Shown here: positions 49,830 through 58,700 of the stretch, one piece after another
Position numbering within the stretch: position 1 is the first letter of the stretch
How the letters are laid out: each line of letters opens with the position of its first letter
From: Variovorax ginsengisoli
Lineage (GTDB): Bacteria; Pseudomonadota; Gammaproteobacteria; Burkholderiales; Burkholderiaceae_C
Reading direction: 5' to 3'
Length of the DNA stretch: 64,000 bases
Assembly: GCF_006438845.1 (NCBI RefSeq)
Contig: NZ_RCZJ01000002.1
Location: forward strand, 1,223,086 to 1,287,085
Program-made: the position numbers and the translations under genes
Notes under the pieces: generated by a model
Seen by the model: only the letters and a program-made list of their open reading frames with translations
Databases searched by the model: none
What the model was told of the DNA's origin: nothing

Positions 49830-51041
49830 ATGAACCCATTGCGTCATGTCTTCAGCGCGGCCGCCGTCGCCACGCTCGCCACCGCCCTCGTTCCCGCGCA
49901 TGCGCAGGGCGTGATCAAGATCGGCGAGATCAACAGCTACAAGGCGCAGCCCGCCTTCCTCGAGCCCTACAAGAAGGGCATGGACCTGGCGGTCGAGGAG
50001 ATCAACGCCGCCGGTGGCGTGAACGGCCGGAAGATCGAGGTCATCAGCCGCGACGACAACGCCAATCCCGGCGACGCCGTGCGCGTGGCCGAAGAACTCG
50101 TCTCGCGTGAGAAGGTCGACATGCTCGCCGGCACCTTCCTGTCGAACACCGGCCTGGCCGTGACCGACTTCGCCAAGCAGAAGAAGTTCTTCTTCCTCGG
50201 CGGCGAACCGCTGACCGACAAGATGACCTGGCAAGGCGGCAACCAGTACACCTTCCGGCTGCGCCCCGGCACCTACATGCAGGCCGCGATGCTGGTGCCC
50301 GAGGCCGTCAAGCTGAAGAAGAAGCGCTGGGCCGTCGTGTACCCCAACTACGAATACGGCCAGTCGGCCGTCGCCGCGTTCAAGACGCTGATGAAGGCCG
50401 CGCAGCCCGACATCGAGTTCGTCGCCGAGCAGGCCACACCGCTGGGCAAGGTCGACGCCGGCAGCGTGGCGCAGGCCCTGGCCGACGCCAAGCCCGACGC
50501 GATCTTCAACGTGCTCTTCGGTGCCGACCTGTCGAAGTTCGTGCGTGAAGGCAACACGCGCGGCCTGTTCAAGGACCGCGAAGTGGTGAGCGTGCTCACC
50601 GGTGAACCCGAGTACATGGACCCGCTGAAGGACGAAGCGCCCAACGGCTGGATCGTGACCGGGTACCCCTGGTACGGCATCAAGACGCCGGCGCACGACG
50701 CCTTCAAGAAGGCGTACGAGGCGAAGTTCAACGACTATCCGCGCCTCGGCTCGATCGTCGGCTACAGCATGATCAAGTCGGCCGCGGCCGGCATCGCCAA
50801 GGCCAAGAGCACCGACACCGAGAAGCTGGTCGCCGCCTTCAAGGGCCTGCAGGTCGACACGCCCATGGGCAAGATCACCTACCGCGCCGAGGACCACCAG
50901 TCGACCATGGGCGCCTTCGTGGGCCGCACCAAGAACGACAACGGCAAGGGCATCATGGTCGACTACGTCTACCTCGACGGCGCCGACGCCAAGTACCAGC
51001 CCTCCGCCGCCGACGTCAAGAAATCCCGCGCTACCGACTGA
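49830..51041 (+). CDS. Liv-type ABC transporter substrate-binding protein
   Basis: A 403-residue periplasmic binding protein of the LivJ/peripla_BP_6 type. The signal peptide is SAAAVATLATALVPAHAQG (cleavage near residue 27). The mature protein begins VIKIGEINSYKAQPAFLEPYKKGMDLAVEEINAAGGVNGRKI, the classic pattern. CAGGAG at 49817-49822 sets the start at 49830; a frame 20 codons longer lacks a signal start. It heads the importer genes. Given the flanking nicotinate genes, the ligand is probably nicotinate, nicotinamide or a hydroxylated form, not a branched-chain amino acid; this is inferred. Confidence 0.9.
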   Translation: MNPLRHVFSAAAVATLATALVPAHAQGVIKIGEINSYKAQPAFLEPYKKGMDLAVEEINAAGGVNGRKIEVISRDDNANPGDAVRVAEELVSREKVDMLAGTFLSNTGLAVTDFAKQKKFFFLGGEPLTDKMTWQGGNQYTFRLRPGTYMQAAMLVPEAVKLKKKRWAVVYPNYEYGQSAVAAFKTLMKAAQPDIEFVAEQATPLGKVDAGSVAQALADAKPDAIFNVLFGADLSKFVREGNTRGLFKDREVVSVLTGEPEYMDPLKDEAPNGWIVTGYPWYGIKTPAHDAFKKAYEAKFNDYPRLGSIVGYSMIKSAAAGIAKAKSTDTEKLVAAFKGLQVDTPMGKITYRAEDHQSTMGAFVGRTKNDNGKGIMVDYVYLDGADAKYQPSAADVKKSRATD

Positions 51042-51062
51042 TCGGGCAAGGCAGAACGATCC

Positions 51063-52991
51063 ATGAGCTTTTCAGGTTTCATCGTCCAGCTGCTCAACGG
51101 GCTGGCGAGCGCGTCTTCGCTGTTCCTGGTGGCGGCAGGGCTGTCGCTGATCTTCGGCGTGACGCGCATCGTGAACTTCGCGCATGGCTCGTTCTTCATG
51201 GTGGGCATCTACATCGCCTACACGCTGGTCGAGAAGCTGGGCGGCAGCCTGGGCTTCTGGCCGGCACTCCTGCTTGCTGCCGTGGCGGTGGGCATCCTCG
51301 GTGCGCTGATCGAGGTGGTGCTGCTGCGGCGCATCTACAAGGCGCCCGAACTCTTTCAATTGTTGGCCACCTTCGCGCTGGTGCTGGTCATCAAGGACGC
51401 GGTGCTGTGGCTCTGGGGGCCTGACGAGCTGCTGGGGCCGCGTGCGCCCGGGCTCAAGGGCTCGGTCGAGATCCTCGGCCGGCAGTTTCCGTCCTATGAC
51501 CTGTTCCTGATCGTGGTCGGTCCGGTGGTGCTCGGCCTGGTGTGGTTGCTGCTCACGCGTACGCGATTCGGCACGCTGGTGCGTGCCGCCACGCAGGACC
51601 GCGAGATGGTCAGCGCGCTGGGCGTGAACCAGGCCTGGCTCTTCACGGCGGTGTTCGCGCTGGGTGCGCTGCTGGCCGGCCTGGGCGGCGCGCTGCAGTT
51701 GCCGCGCGAGCCGGCCACGCTCGAGATGGACCTGAACACCATCGGCGCCGCCTTCGTGGTGGTGGTGGTCGGCGGCATGGGCTCGCTGCCCGGCGCCTAC
51801 GTGGCCGCGCTGCTCATCGCCGAGATCAAGGCGGTCTGCATCTGGCTCGGCGTGGTCGACGTGTTCGGCATTCCGATCTCCTTTTCCAAGCTCACGCTGG
51901 TGGTCGACTTCCTCGTGATGGCGGTCGTGCTGGTGTGGCGTCCGTGGGGTCTGATGGGCCGCCCCCAAGCGCCGAGCCGCTATGTCGGCATGCAGGAAGA
52001 GCCGCTGCGCCTCCCGAGCCGCGCCTACGTCGTCGGCACCGCGGCCTTCGCGGTGGTGCTGGCGGCCATGCCCATCCTGACCGCCGACCAGCCTTACACC
52101 ATCGTGCTGCTGATCGATCTGTTGATCGCGGCACTGTTCGCCGCGAGCCTGCACTTCATCATGGGACCGGCGGGCATGCACTCCTTCGGCCATGCCGCCT
52201 ACTTCGGGCTGGGCGCCTACGGCGCGGCGTTGCTGGTGCGGGCCATGGGCCTTCCGATGGAACTGGCGCTGGTCACCGCACCGCTGGTCGCTGCACTGGG
52301 CGCCTTCGTCTACGGCTGGTTCGCGGTGCGGCTGTCGGGCGTGTACTTGGCGATGCTGACGCTGGCCTTCGCGCAGATCACCTGGGCCGTGACCTACCAG
52401 TGGGACACCTTCACCGGCGGCAGCAACGGGCTGACCGGCGTGTGGCCCTCGGCCTGGCTGTCGGACAAGCGCGCCTACTACTGGGTCACGCTGGGGCTGG
52501 TCGGCCTGGGCGTGTGGTGGCTGCGCCGCGTGCTGTTCTCGCCCTTCGGCTATGCGCTGCGCGCGGGCCGCGACTCGGTGCTGCGCGCCGACGCCATCGG
52601 CATCGACACCAAGCGCATGCAGTGGGCGGCGTTCGTGGTGGCCGGCACGGTGGCTGGGCTGGCGGGCGCGCTGTTCGCGTTCTCCAAGGGCAGCATCTCG
52701 CCCGAGACGCTGTCGGTCGGCAAGTCGGTGGACGGCCTGGTGATGGTGCTGCTCGGCGGCATCCAGACGCTGGCCGGCCCGGTGGTCGGTGCGGTGACCT
52801 TCACCTGGCTGCACGACACCGTGGCCCGCAACACCGACTACTGGCGCGCGATGCTCGGCGCCATCATCCTGCTGCTGGTGCTGCTGTTCCCGCAGGGCAT
52901 CGCGGGCTCGATCAAGCTCATGGTCGACCGCTGGCGCGACCGTTCTGACAAGAAGAGCGCGACGGGCCGCGTGGAAGTGAAGACGTCATGA
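51063..52991 (+). CDS. Fused LivH-LivM type ABC permease
   Basis: A 642-residue membrane protein that joins the two permease subunits of a Liv-type importer. Residues 1 to about 310 are LivH-like (FVIQL..., GLSLIFGVTRIVNFAHGSFFMVG, DREMVSALGVNQAWLF). From about residue 340 it is LivM-like (MHSFGHAAYFGLGAYGAALL, GGSNGLTGVW, RDSVLRADAIGIDTKRMQW). Each half has six or more membrane helices. Separate subunits are the more usual form. Its stop overlaps the start of the first ATPase gene by 4 nt. Confidence 0.92.
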   Translation: MSFSGFIVQLLNGLASASSLFLVAAGLSLIFGVTRIVNFAHGSFFMVGIYIAYTLVEKLGGSLGFWPALLLAAVAVGILGALIEVVLLRRIYKAPELFQLLATFALVLVIKDAVLWLWGPDELLGPRAPGLKGSVEILGRQFPSYDLFLIVVGPVVLGLVWLLLTRTRFGTLVRAATQDREMVSALGVNQAWLFTAVFALGALLAGLGGALQLPREPATLEMDLNTIGAAFVVVVVGGMGSLPGAYVAALLIAEIKAVCIWLGVVDVFGIPISFSKLTLVVDFLVMAVVLVWRPWGLMGRPQAPSRYVGMQEEPLRLPSRAYVVGTAAFAVVLAAMPILTADQPYTIVLLIDLLIAALFAASLHFIMGPAGMHSFGHAAYFGLGAYGAALLVRAMGLPMELALVTAPLVAALGAFVYGWFAVRLSGVYLAMLTLAFAQITWAVTYQWDTFTGGSNGLTGVWPSAWLSDKRAYYWVTLGLVGLGVWWLRRVLFSPFGYALRAGRDSVLRADAIGIDTKRMQWAAFVVAGTVAGLAGALFAFSKGSISPETLSVGKSVDGLVMVLLGGIQTLAGPVVGAVTFTWLHDTVARNTDYWRAMLGAIILLLVLLFPQGIAGSIKLMVDRWRDRSDKKSATGRVEVKTS

Positions 52992-53791
52992 CCCTCCTGC
53001 AAGTCAATAACCTCGGCAAGTCCTTCGGCGGCGTGAAGGCCGTCGACGGCATCAGCTTCGACCTGGCGCCTGGCGAACTGCTGGCGCTGATCGGCCCCAA
53101 CGGGGCCGGCAAGTCGACCACCTTCAACATGGTCAACGGCCAGCTCAAGGCCGACCAGGGCTCGATCAAGCTCAACGGCGAAGAGCTCGTCGGCCGCAAG
53201 CCGCGCGAGATCTGGCGCCTGGGCGTGGGCCGCACCTTCCAGATCGCCGAGACCTTCGCGTCGCTCACCGTGGTCGAGAACGTGCAGATGGCGCTGCTGT
53301 CGCACGACGGCAAGCTGTTCTCGATGTGGCGCCGCGCGGCCGACCATCGGCGCGACGACGCGCTGGCGCTGCTGGAACAGGTCGGCATGAAGGCGCAGGC
53401 CGACCGGCCCTGCAGCGAACTCGCCTACGGCGACGTGAAGCGGGTCGAACTCGCCATTGCGATGGCCAACGAGCCCAAGCTGCTGCTGATGGACGAGCCC
53501 ACCGCCGGCATGGCGCCGAAGGAGCGCAACTCGCTCATGGCGCTGACCAAGGACCTGGTGATCCAGCGCGGCATGGCCGTGCTCTTCACCGAGCACAGCA
53601 TGGATGTCGTGTTCGCCTATGCCGACCGCATGATCGTGCTGGCCCGCGGCCGCCTCATTGCGCAGGGCAAGCCGCTGGAAATCCGCGACCATCCGAAGGT
53701 GCAGGAGGTGTACTTCGGCAGCGGCAAGACCTTCGAGAAGATCGCGCAGAAGGCTGCCGAAGTGAACGCGGCGGTGGGAGCCGGGGTATGA
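52988..53791 (+). CDS. Liv-type ABC transporter ATP-binding protein (LivG-like)
   Basis: A 267-residue ATPase. Walker A is GPNGAGKST near residue 37, Walker B is LLLMDEPTAGMAP near 164, and the switch histidine is in FTEHSMD. The signature segment reads SELAYGDVKRVELA, the weak form normal for LivG proteins. It overlaps the permease gene by 4 nt and the second ATPase gene by 4 nt, so all importer genes are co-translated. Confidence 0.92.
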   Translation: MTLLQVNNLGKSFGGVKAVDGISFDLAPGELLALIGPNGAGKSTTFNMVNGQLKADQGSIKLNGEELVGRKPREIWRLGVGRTFQIAETFASLTVVENVQMALLSHDGKLFSMWRRAADHRRDDALALLEQVGMKAQADRPCSELAYGDVKRVELAIAMANEPKLLLMDEPTAGMAPKERNSLMALTKDLVIQRGMAVLFTEHSMDVVFAYADRMIVLARGRLIAQGKPLEIRDHPKVQEVYFGSGKTFEKIAQKAAEVNAAVGAGV

Positions 53792-54522
53792 GCATGGAAG
53801 AGACATTGTTGAGCGCCAAGTCGTTGTGCGCCTGGTACGGCGCCGCGCAGATCCTGTACGACGTCGACCTCGAAGTGCGTCGCGGTGAAGTGGTCGCGCT
53901 GATGGGGCGCAACGGCGCCGGCAAGTCGACCACGCTCAAGGCGCTGATCGGCATGCTGACCAAGCGCAAGGGCGCAGTGAGCTTCCTCGGCCATGACATC
54001 TCGAAGAGCGAGCCGCACCATGCGGCCAAGCTGGGCCTGGGCTTCGTGCCCGAAGACCGGCGGGTGTTCACCGACCTCACGGTCATGGAGAACCTCGAGG
54101 TCGGCAAGCAGCCGCCGCGGCGCTGGGCCGACGGCAGCGAGGCGCCGCTGTGGACGCCCGAGCGCCTGTTCAAGCTGTTCCCCAACCTCGGCGAGATGCC
54201 GAACCGCCCCGGTGGTCGCATGAGCGGCGGCGAGCAGCAGATGCTGACCGTGGCACGCACGCTGATGGGCAACCCGTACCTGGTGCTGCTCGACGAGCCG
54301 TCCGAAGGCGTGGCGCCGGTCATCGTCGAGCAGATGGCCCACATGATTCTCGAGCTCAAGGCGCAGGGCGTGAGCATCTTGCTGTCGGAGCAGAACATGC
54401 ACTTCGCCGAGCTGGTGTCGGACCGGGCCTATGTGCTCGAGAAGGGGCAGATCCGCTACCAGGCGACGATGGCCGAACTTGCCGCGAACGACGAGGTACG
54501 GCGCTCGTACCTCAGCGTCTGA
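53788..54522 (+). CDS. Liv-type ABC transporter ATP-binding protein (LivF-like)
   Basis: A 244-residue ATPase. Walker A is GRNGAGKSTTLKAL near residue 40, the signature is MSGGEQQMLTVARTL near 143, and Walker B is LVLLDEPSEGVAP near 165. It forms the ATPase pair with the preceding LivG-like protein. The next gene, the nicotinamidase-like hydrolase, starts 31 bp later with GCAGGAG, so the operon probably continues into the catabolic genes. Confidence 0.92.
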   Translation: MSMEETLLSAKSLCAWYGAAQILYDVDLEVRRGEVVALMGRNGAGKSTTLKALIGMLTKRKGAVSFLGHDISKSEPHHAAKLGLGFVPEDRRVFTDLTVMENLEVGKQPPRRWADGSEAPLWTPERLFKLFPNLGEMPNRPGGRMSGGEQQMLTVARTLMGNPYLVLLDEPSEGVAPVIVEQMAHMILELKAQGVSILLSEQNMHFAELVSDRAYVLEKGQIRYQATMAELAANDEVRRSYLSV

Positions 54523-54553
54523 CCCTTCTTCATCCACCCCGCAGGAGTCCATC

Positions 54554-55267
54554 ATGCACCGCAGAACCTTCCTTCACGCCGGCGCCGCCTTCGGGCTCGT
54601 GGCGCTGTCGCCGCAGCTCTTCGCCGCGGGCCAGCGCAAGCCGGCGGCAAACGCCGCACTGATCGTGGTCGACGTGCAGAACTGCTTCATCGAAGGCGGC
54701 ACGCTGCCGGTGAAGGGTGGTGCCGAGGTGGTGCCGGTGATCAACAAGCTGGCGGGCGCATTCCAGAACGTCGTCGTCACGCAGGACTGGCACACGCCGG
54801 GCCATGCGTCCTTCGCGACGGCGTACCCCGGCAAGAAGCCTTTCGAGACGACAGCGCTCAAGTACGGCACGCAGGTGCTGTGGCCCGATCACTGCGTGCA
54901 GGGCACCGACGACGCGTCGCTGCACAAGGACCTGAAACTGCCGACCGCGCAGCTCGTCATCCGCAAGGGCTACAACAAGGGCGTCGACAGCTACTCGGCT
55001 TTCGAAGAAGCCGACCACAAGACCGTGACCGGACTGGCCGGCTACCTGAAGGCGCGTGGCATCAAGACGGTGTATGTCACCGGCCTGGCCACCGACTTCT
55101 GCGTGGCCTGGACCGCGATGGACGCGCGCAAGGCGGGCTTCGAGGCCTATGTGATCGAGGACGCCACGCGCGCCATCGACCTCAACGGCTCGCTCGCGGC
55201 CGCCTGGAAACAGATGACCGCCAAGGGCGTGAAGCGCATCCAGTCGGCGGACGTCCTGAGCGCATGA
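54554..55267 (+). CDS. Nicotinamidase-type isochorismatase hydrolase with export signal
   Basis: A 237-residue hydrolase of the PncA type, expected to convert nicotinamide to nicotinate and ammonia. The catalytic triad is D40 (VVDVQNCF), K138 (IRKGYNKG) and C183 (ATDFCVAW). Metal ligands are D78, H80 and H84 in QDWHTPGH. The N-terminus (HRRTFLHAGAAFGLVALSPQLFAA) has a twin arginine and a hydrophobic stretch, so it looks Tat-exported and periplasmic. Most bacterial PncA enzymes are cytoplasmic, so this is unusual. Position directly before nicotinate dehydrogenase genes supports the nicotinamidase call. Confidence 0.87.
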   Translation: MHRRTFLHAGAAFGLVALSPQLFAAGQRKPAANAALIVVDVQNCFIEGGTLPVKGGAEVVPVINKLAGAFQNVVVTQDWHTPGHASFATAYPGKKPFETTALKYGTQVLWPDHCVQGTDDASLHKDLKLPTAQLVIRKGYNKGVDSYSAFEEADHKTVTGLAGYLKARGIKTVYVTGLATDFCVAWTAMDARKAGFEAYVIEDATRAIDLNGSLAAAWKQMTAKGVKRIQSADVLSA

Positions 55268-55303
55268 CGCTGCGCGGCGTCGGCGCGAGGTTCTGATCCC
55301 GAG

Positions 55304-55777
55304 ATGCCCGAACTCTCGTTGACCGTCAACGCGCGGGCCGTCGTCGTCGATGCCACGCGCGAGGCGACACTGCTCCATGTGCTGCGCAACGAACTCGGCC
55401 TGAACGGGCCGAAGTACGGTTGCGGGCTCGGCCAGTGCGGGGCCTGCACCGTGTGGGTCGATGGGGTGGCGGCGCGCAGCTGCGTGATCCCGGCGCATGG
55501 CGCAGCGGGCCGCAAGATCACGACGCTCGAAGGCCTCGGCACGCGCGCAGCGTGGCATCCGGTGCAGGCCGCGTTCGAAGAGGCCCAGGCCGCGCAGTGC
55601 GGCTACTGCCTCAACGGCATGGTGATGCAGGCCGCGGCACTGCTCGCGCGCGAGCCACATCCCAGCGAAGAGCGCATTCGCGCCGAACTGTCCGGCAACC
55701 TGTGCCGCTGCGGCACGCACGTCGAGATCGTCCGCGCGGTGCAGTTGGCGGCCTCCCGGCTGGCGGCCGACGCATGA
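55304..55777 (+). CDS. nicA: Nicotinate dehydrogenase, 2Fe-2S small subunit (NicA-like)
   Basis: A 157-residue iron-sulfur subunit of the xanthine-oxidase family. The plant-type cluster is bound by C40, C45, C48 and C60 (GCGLGQCGACTVW...SC), and the second cluster by C99, C102, C134 and C136 (CGYC, CRC). It relays electrons from the molybdenum centre of the large subunit. The large subunit gene overlaps it by 4 nt. Small subunits of isoquinoline and aldehyde oxidases look similar; the cluster context and the cytochrome-fused partner favour nicotinate hydroxylase. Confidence 0.9.
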   Translation: MPELSLTVNARAVVVDATREATLLHVLRNELGLNGPKYGCGLGQCGACTVWVDGVAARSCVIPAHGAAGRKITTLEGLGTRAAWHPVQAAFEEAQAAQCGYCLNGMVMQAAALLAREPHPSEERIRAELSGNLCRCGTHVEIVRAVQLAASRLAADA

Positions 55778-58700
55778 CGAAGTCGCGCCGTGCCGACGCG
55801 CCGCTGACGCGCGCCGAGTTCCTTTCGGCGGAGGGCGTGCTGGTCGTCACCCGGCCGACCCCGCCCGCCGCGCCGCCGACGCCGGGCCAACCGATCGCGG
55901 TGTCGGGCAACCCGGCCGAGGGCGACGAGATCCTGCTCGCCGTGTGGGACGATGGCAGCGCCTCGGCCCTGCACGGACACGTCGACCTGGGCACCGGCAT
56001 CCAGACCGCGCTGATGCAGATCGTGGCGGAGGAACTCGACCTCGGCATGCCCTGCATCCGCGTGATGCTCGGCGACACCGCGCGCGCGCCGAACCAGGGC
56101 GGCACCATCGCGAGCGCGTCGATCCAGATCCATGCGCAGCCGCTGCGCCTGGCGGCGGCGCAGGCGCGTGCCTGGCTGCTGGAACGCGCGGCCGAATGGC
56201 TCGGTGCGCCGCCGGCATCGCTCGAAGTGCGCCATGGCAACGTGCGCGTGATCGACGATGCATCGCGGCAGCTGACGTATGCGCAACTGGTCGCGGGCCA
56301 ACGCACCGTGCTCCAACTCGCGCCCGACACGGCGTTGAAGAATCCCGCCGACTACCGCGTCGTCGGCACCCGCCAACCGCGCGTCGACATTCCCGCCAAG
56401 CTGGCGGGCGAGCTCGTCTTCGTGCACGACATGCGCGTGCCCGGCATGCTGCACGGCCGCGTGGTGCGGCCACCGTATGCGGGCGCCGACCACGGCGACT
56501 TCATCGGCAACACGCTGGAGTCGATCGACGAATCGTCCATCGCGCACATCCCGGGCGTCCGCGCCGTCGTGGTTCTGCGCGACTTCGTCGGCATCGTGGC
56601 CGAGCGCGAAGAGCACGCCGAGCAGGCGATGCGCGAACTGCGCGTTCGCTGGAAGGCGTGGCCCGGCATGCCCGACCTGTCGAACGTCGCACAGGCCCTG
56701 CGCGACAACCCGTCGACCCAGCGCCTCTTGATCGACGATGGCGATGTCGACGGTGCCATCGCGCGTGCGGCGCAGCCGATGCGGCGTACCTACGTGTGGC
56801 CGTACCAGATGCACGCATCGATCGGGCCATCGTGCGCGTTGGCCGACTGGCAGCCCGACGCAACCGATGGCTTCGCACTCCGCGTGTGGACGGGCTCCCA
56901 GAGCCCGCACGTGCTGCGCGCCGACCTCGCCAAGCTGATGGACCTGCAGGACGTGCAGGTCGACGTCATCCGCATGGAAGCGGCCGGCTGCTACGGCCGC
57001 AACGGTGCCGACGACGTGGCCGCCGACGCGGCGCTGCTGGCCCGCGCGGCGGGCGCACCGGTCCGGGTGCAGCTCACGCGCGAACAGGAGCATGCGTGGG
57101 AGCCCAAGGGCGCCGCGCAGCTGATGGACGTCAACGGCGGGCTCGACGCCGAGGGTGGCATCGCGGCCTACGACTTCGAGACCTCGTACCCGTCGAACGG
57201 CGCCCCCACGCTGGCGCTGCTGCTCACGCGTGCGGTCGAGCCGGTCGCGCAGGCTTACGAAATGGGCGACCGCACCGCGCGCCCGCCGTACACGGTCGAC
57301 AACCTGCGCGTGAAGGTCAACGACATGGCTCCGATCGTGCGCGCCTCGTGGCTGCGCGGCGTGTCGGCGTTGCCGAGCTCTTTCGCGCACGAGTCGTACA
57401 TCGACGAACTCGCCACCGCGGCGGGCGTCGACCCGGTGCAGTTCCGGCTGCGCCATCTGCACGACGAACGCGCTGCCGAACTCGTGCAGGCCACGGCGCA
57501 GAAAGCCGGCTGGCGGATGCGCACCGGGCCGCAGGAGTACGCGGACGGAGGCTTGGGGAAGGGCGGCGACATCCTGTTCGGCCAGGGCTTTGCGTATGCG
57601 CGCTACGTGCACAGCAAATGGCCCGGTTATGGCGCGGCGTGGGCCGCCTGGGTGGCCGACGTGGAGGTCAACCGCAAGACCGGCGAGGTGCATGTGCGCC
57701 GCGTGGTGGTGGGACACGACGCGGGGATGATGGTCAACCCCGCGGGCGTCGAGCACCAGATCCACGGCAACGTGATCCAGACCACCAGCCGCGCGCTGAT
57801 GGAAGAGGTGCGCTTCGCGCCGCAACAGGCGGGCGGTGCGCCGGCCGGCGAGATGGTGGTGGGCCAGCCCCAGTCGGGCGTGGTCGCGAACCGCGAGTGG
57901 GGCGGCTACCCGATCATCAATTTCCGTCAGGTGCCGGTGATCGAGGTGATGCACATGCCGCGGCAGGGCGAAGTGCCGCTGGGCGCGGGCGAGTCGTCGT
58001 CGGTGCCGGGCACGGCGGCGATTGCGAACGCGATCTTCGATGCGACGGGGGTGCGCTTTCGCGAGCCGCCGTTCACGCCGGAGGTGGTGCTCGCGGCGCT
58101 GAACCCGTTGCCTGCGCCGGCAGGTGGAGACGCAGATGCGGACGCGGATGCAGATGCGCCGCGCCGTGTTGCCCTGCCGATCGCGCAGCCATCGCGCGTG
58201 CCGGCCAATGCGCCCTGGCCGAAGCGCAAGGGCGCGTGGGCCACGGTCAGCGCCTTGCTCATCGGTGGCATCGGTGTCCTGGCCGGCGTGCTGGGCTGGC
58301 GCTCGACCATCGCGCCGGTGTCGCTCACCGCACCGGTCTACAGCGCGACGACCGTCGAGCGCGGCCGCGTGCTCGCCGCGATGGGCGATTGCGCCGTCTG
58401 CCACACCGCCGAGGGTGGCCAGGCCAACGCCGGCGGCCGCGCCATGGACACGCCCTTCGGCACGATCTACACGACCAACCTCACGCCTGACCCCGAAACG
58501 GGCCTGGGCCGCTGGTCCTTCAGCGCCTTCCAGCGCGCGATGCGCGAAGGCGTCTCGCGCGACGGCCATCACCTGTACCCGGCCTTTCCGTACACGGCCT
58601 TCGCCAAGACCAGCGACGATGACCTGCAGGCGCTGTACGCGTACTTCATGGCGATGCCGCCGGTGCAGTCCGCCACGCCCAAGTCCGACCTGAAGTTTCC

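Noticed and set aside
49830..54522. True branched-chain amino-acid (Liv) importer
   Set aside because: The family resemblance is real, but the genes are locked between nicotinate-catabolic genes, so a heterocyclic acid is the likelier substrate.
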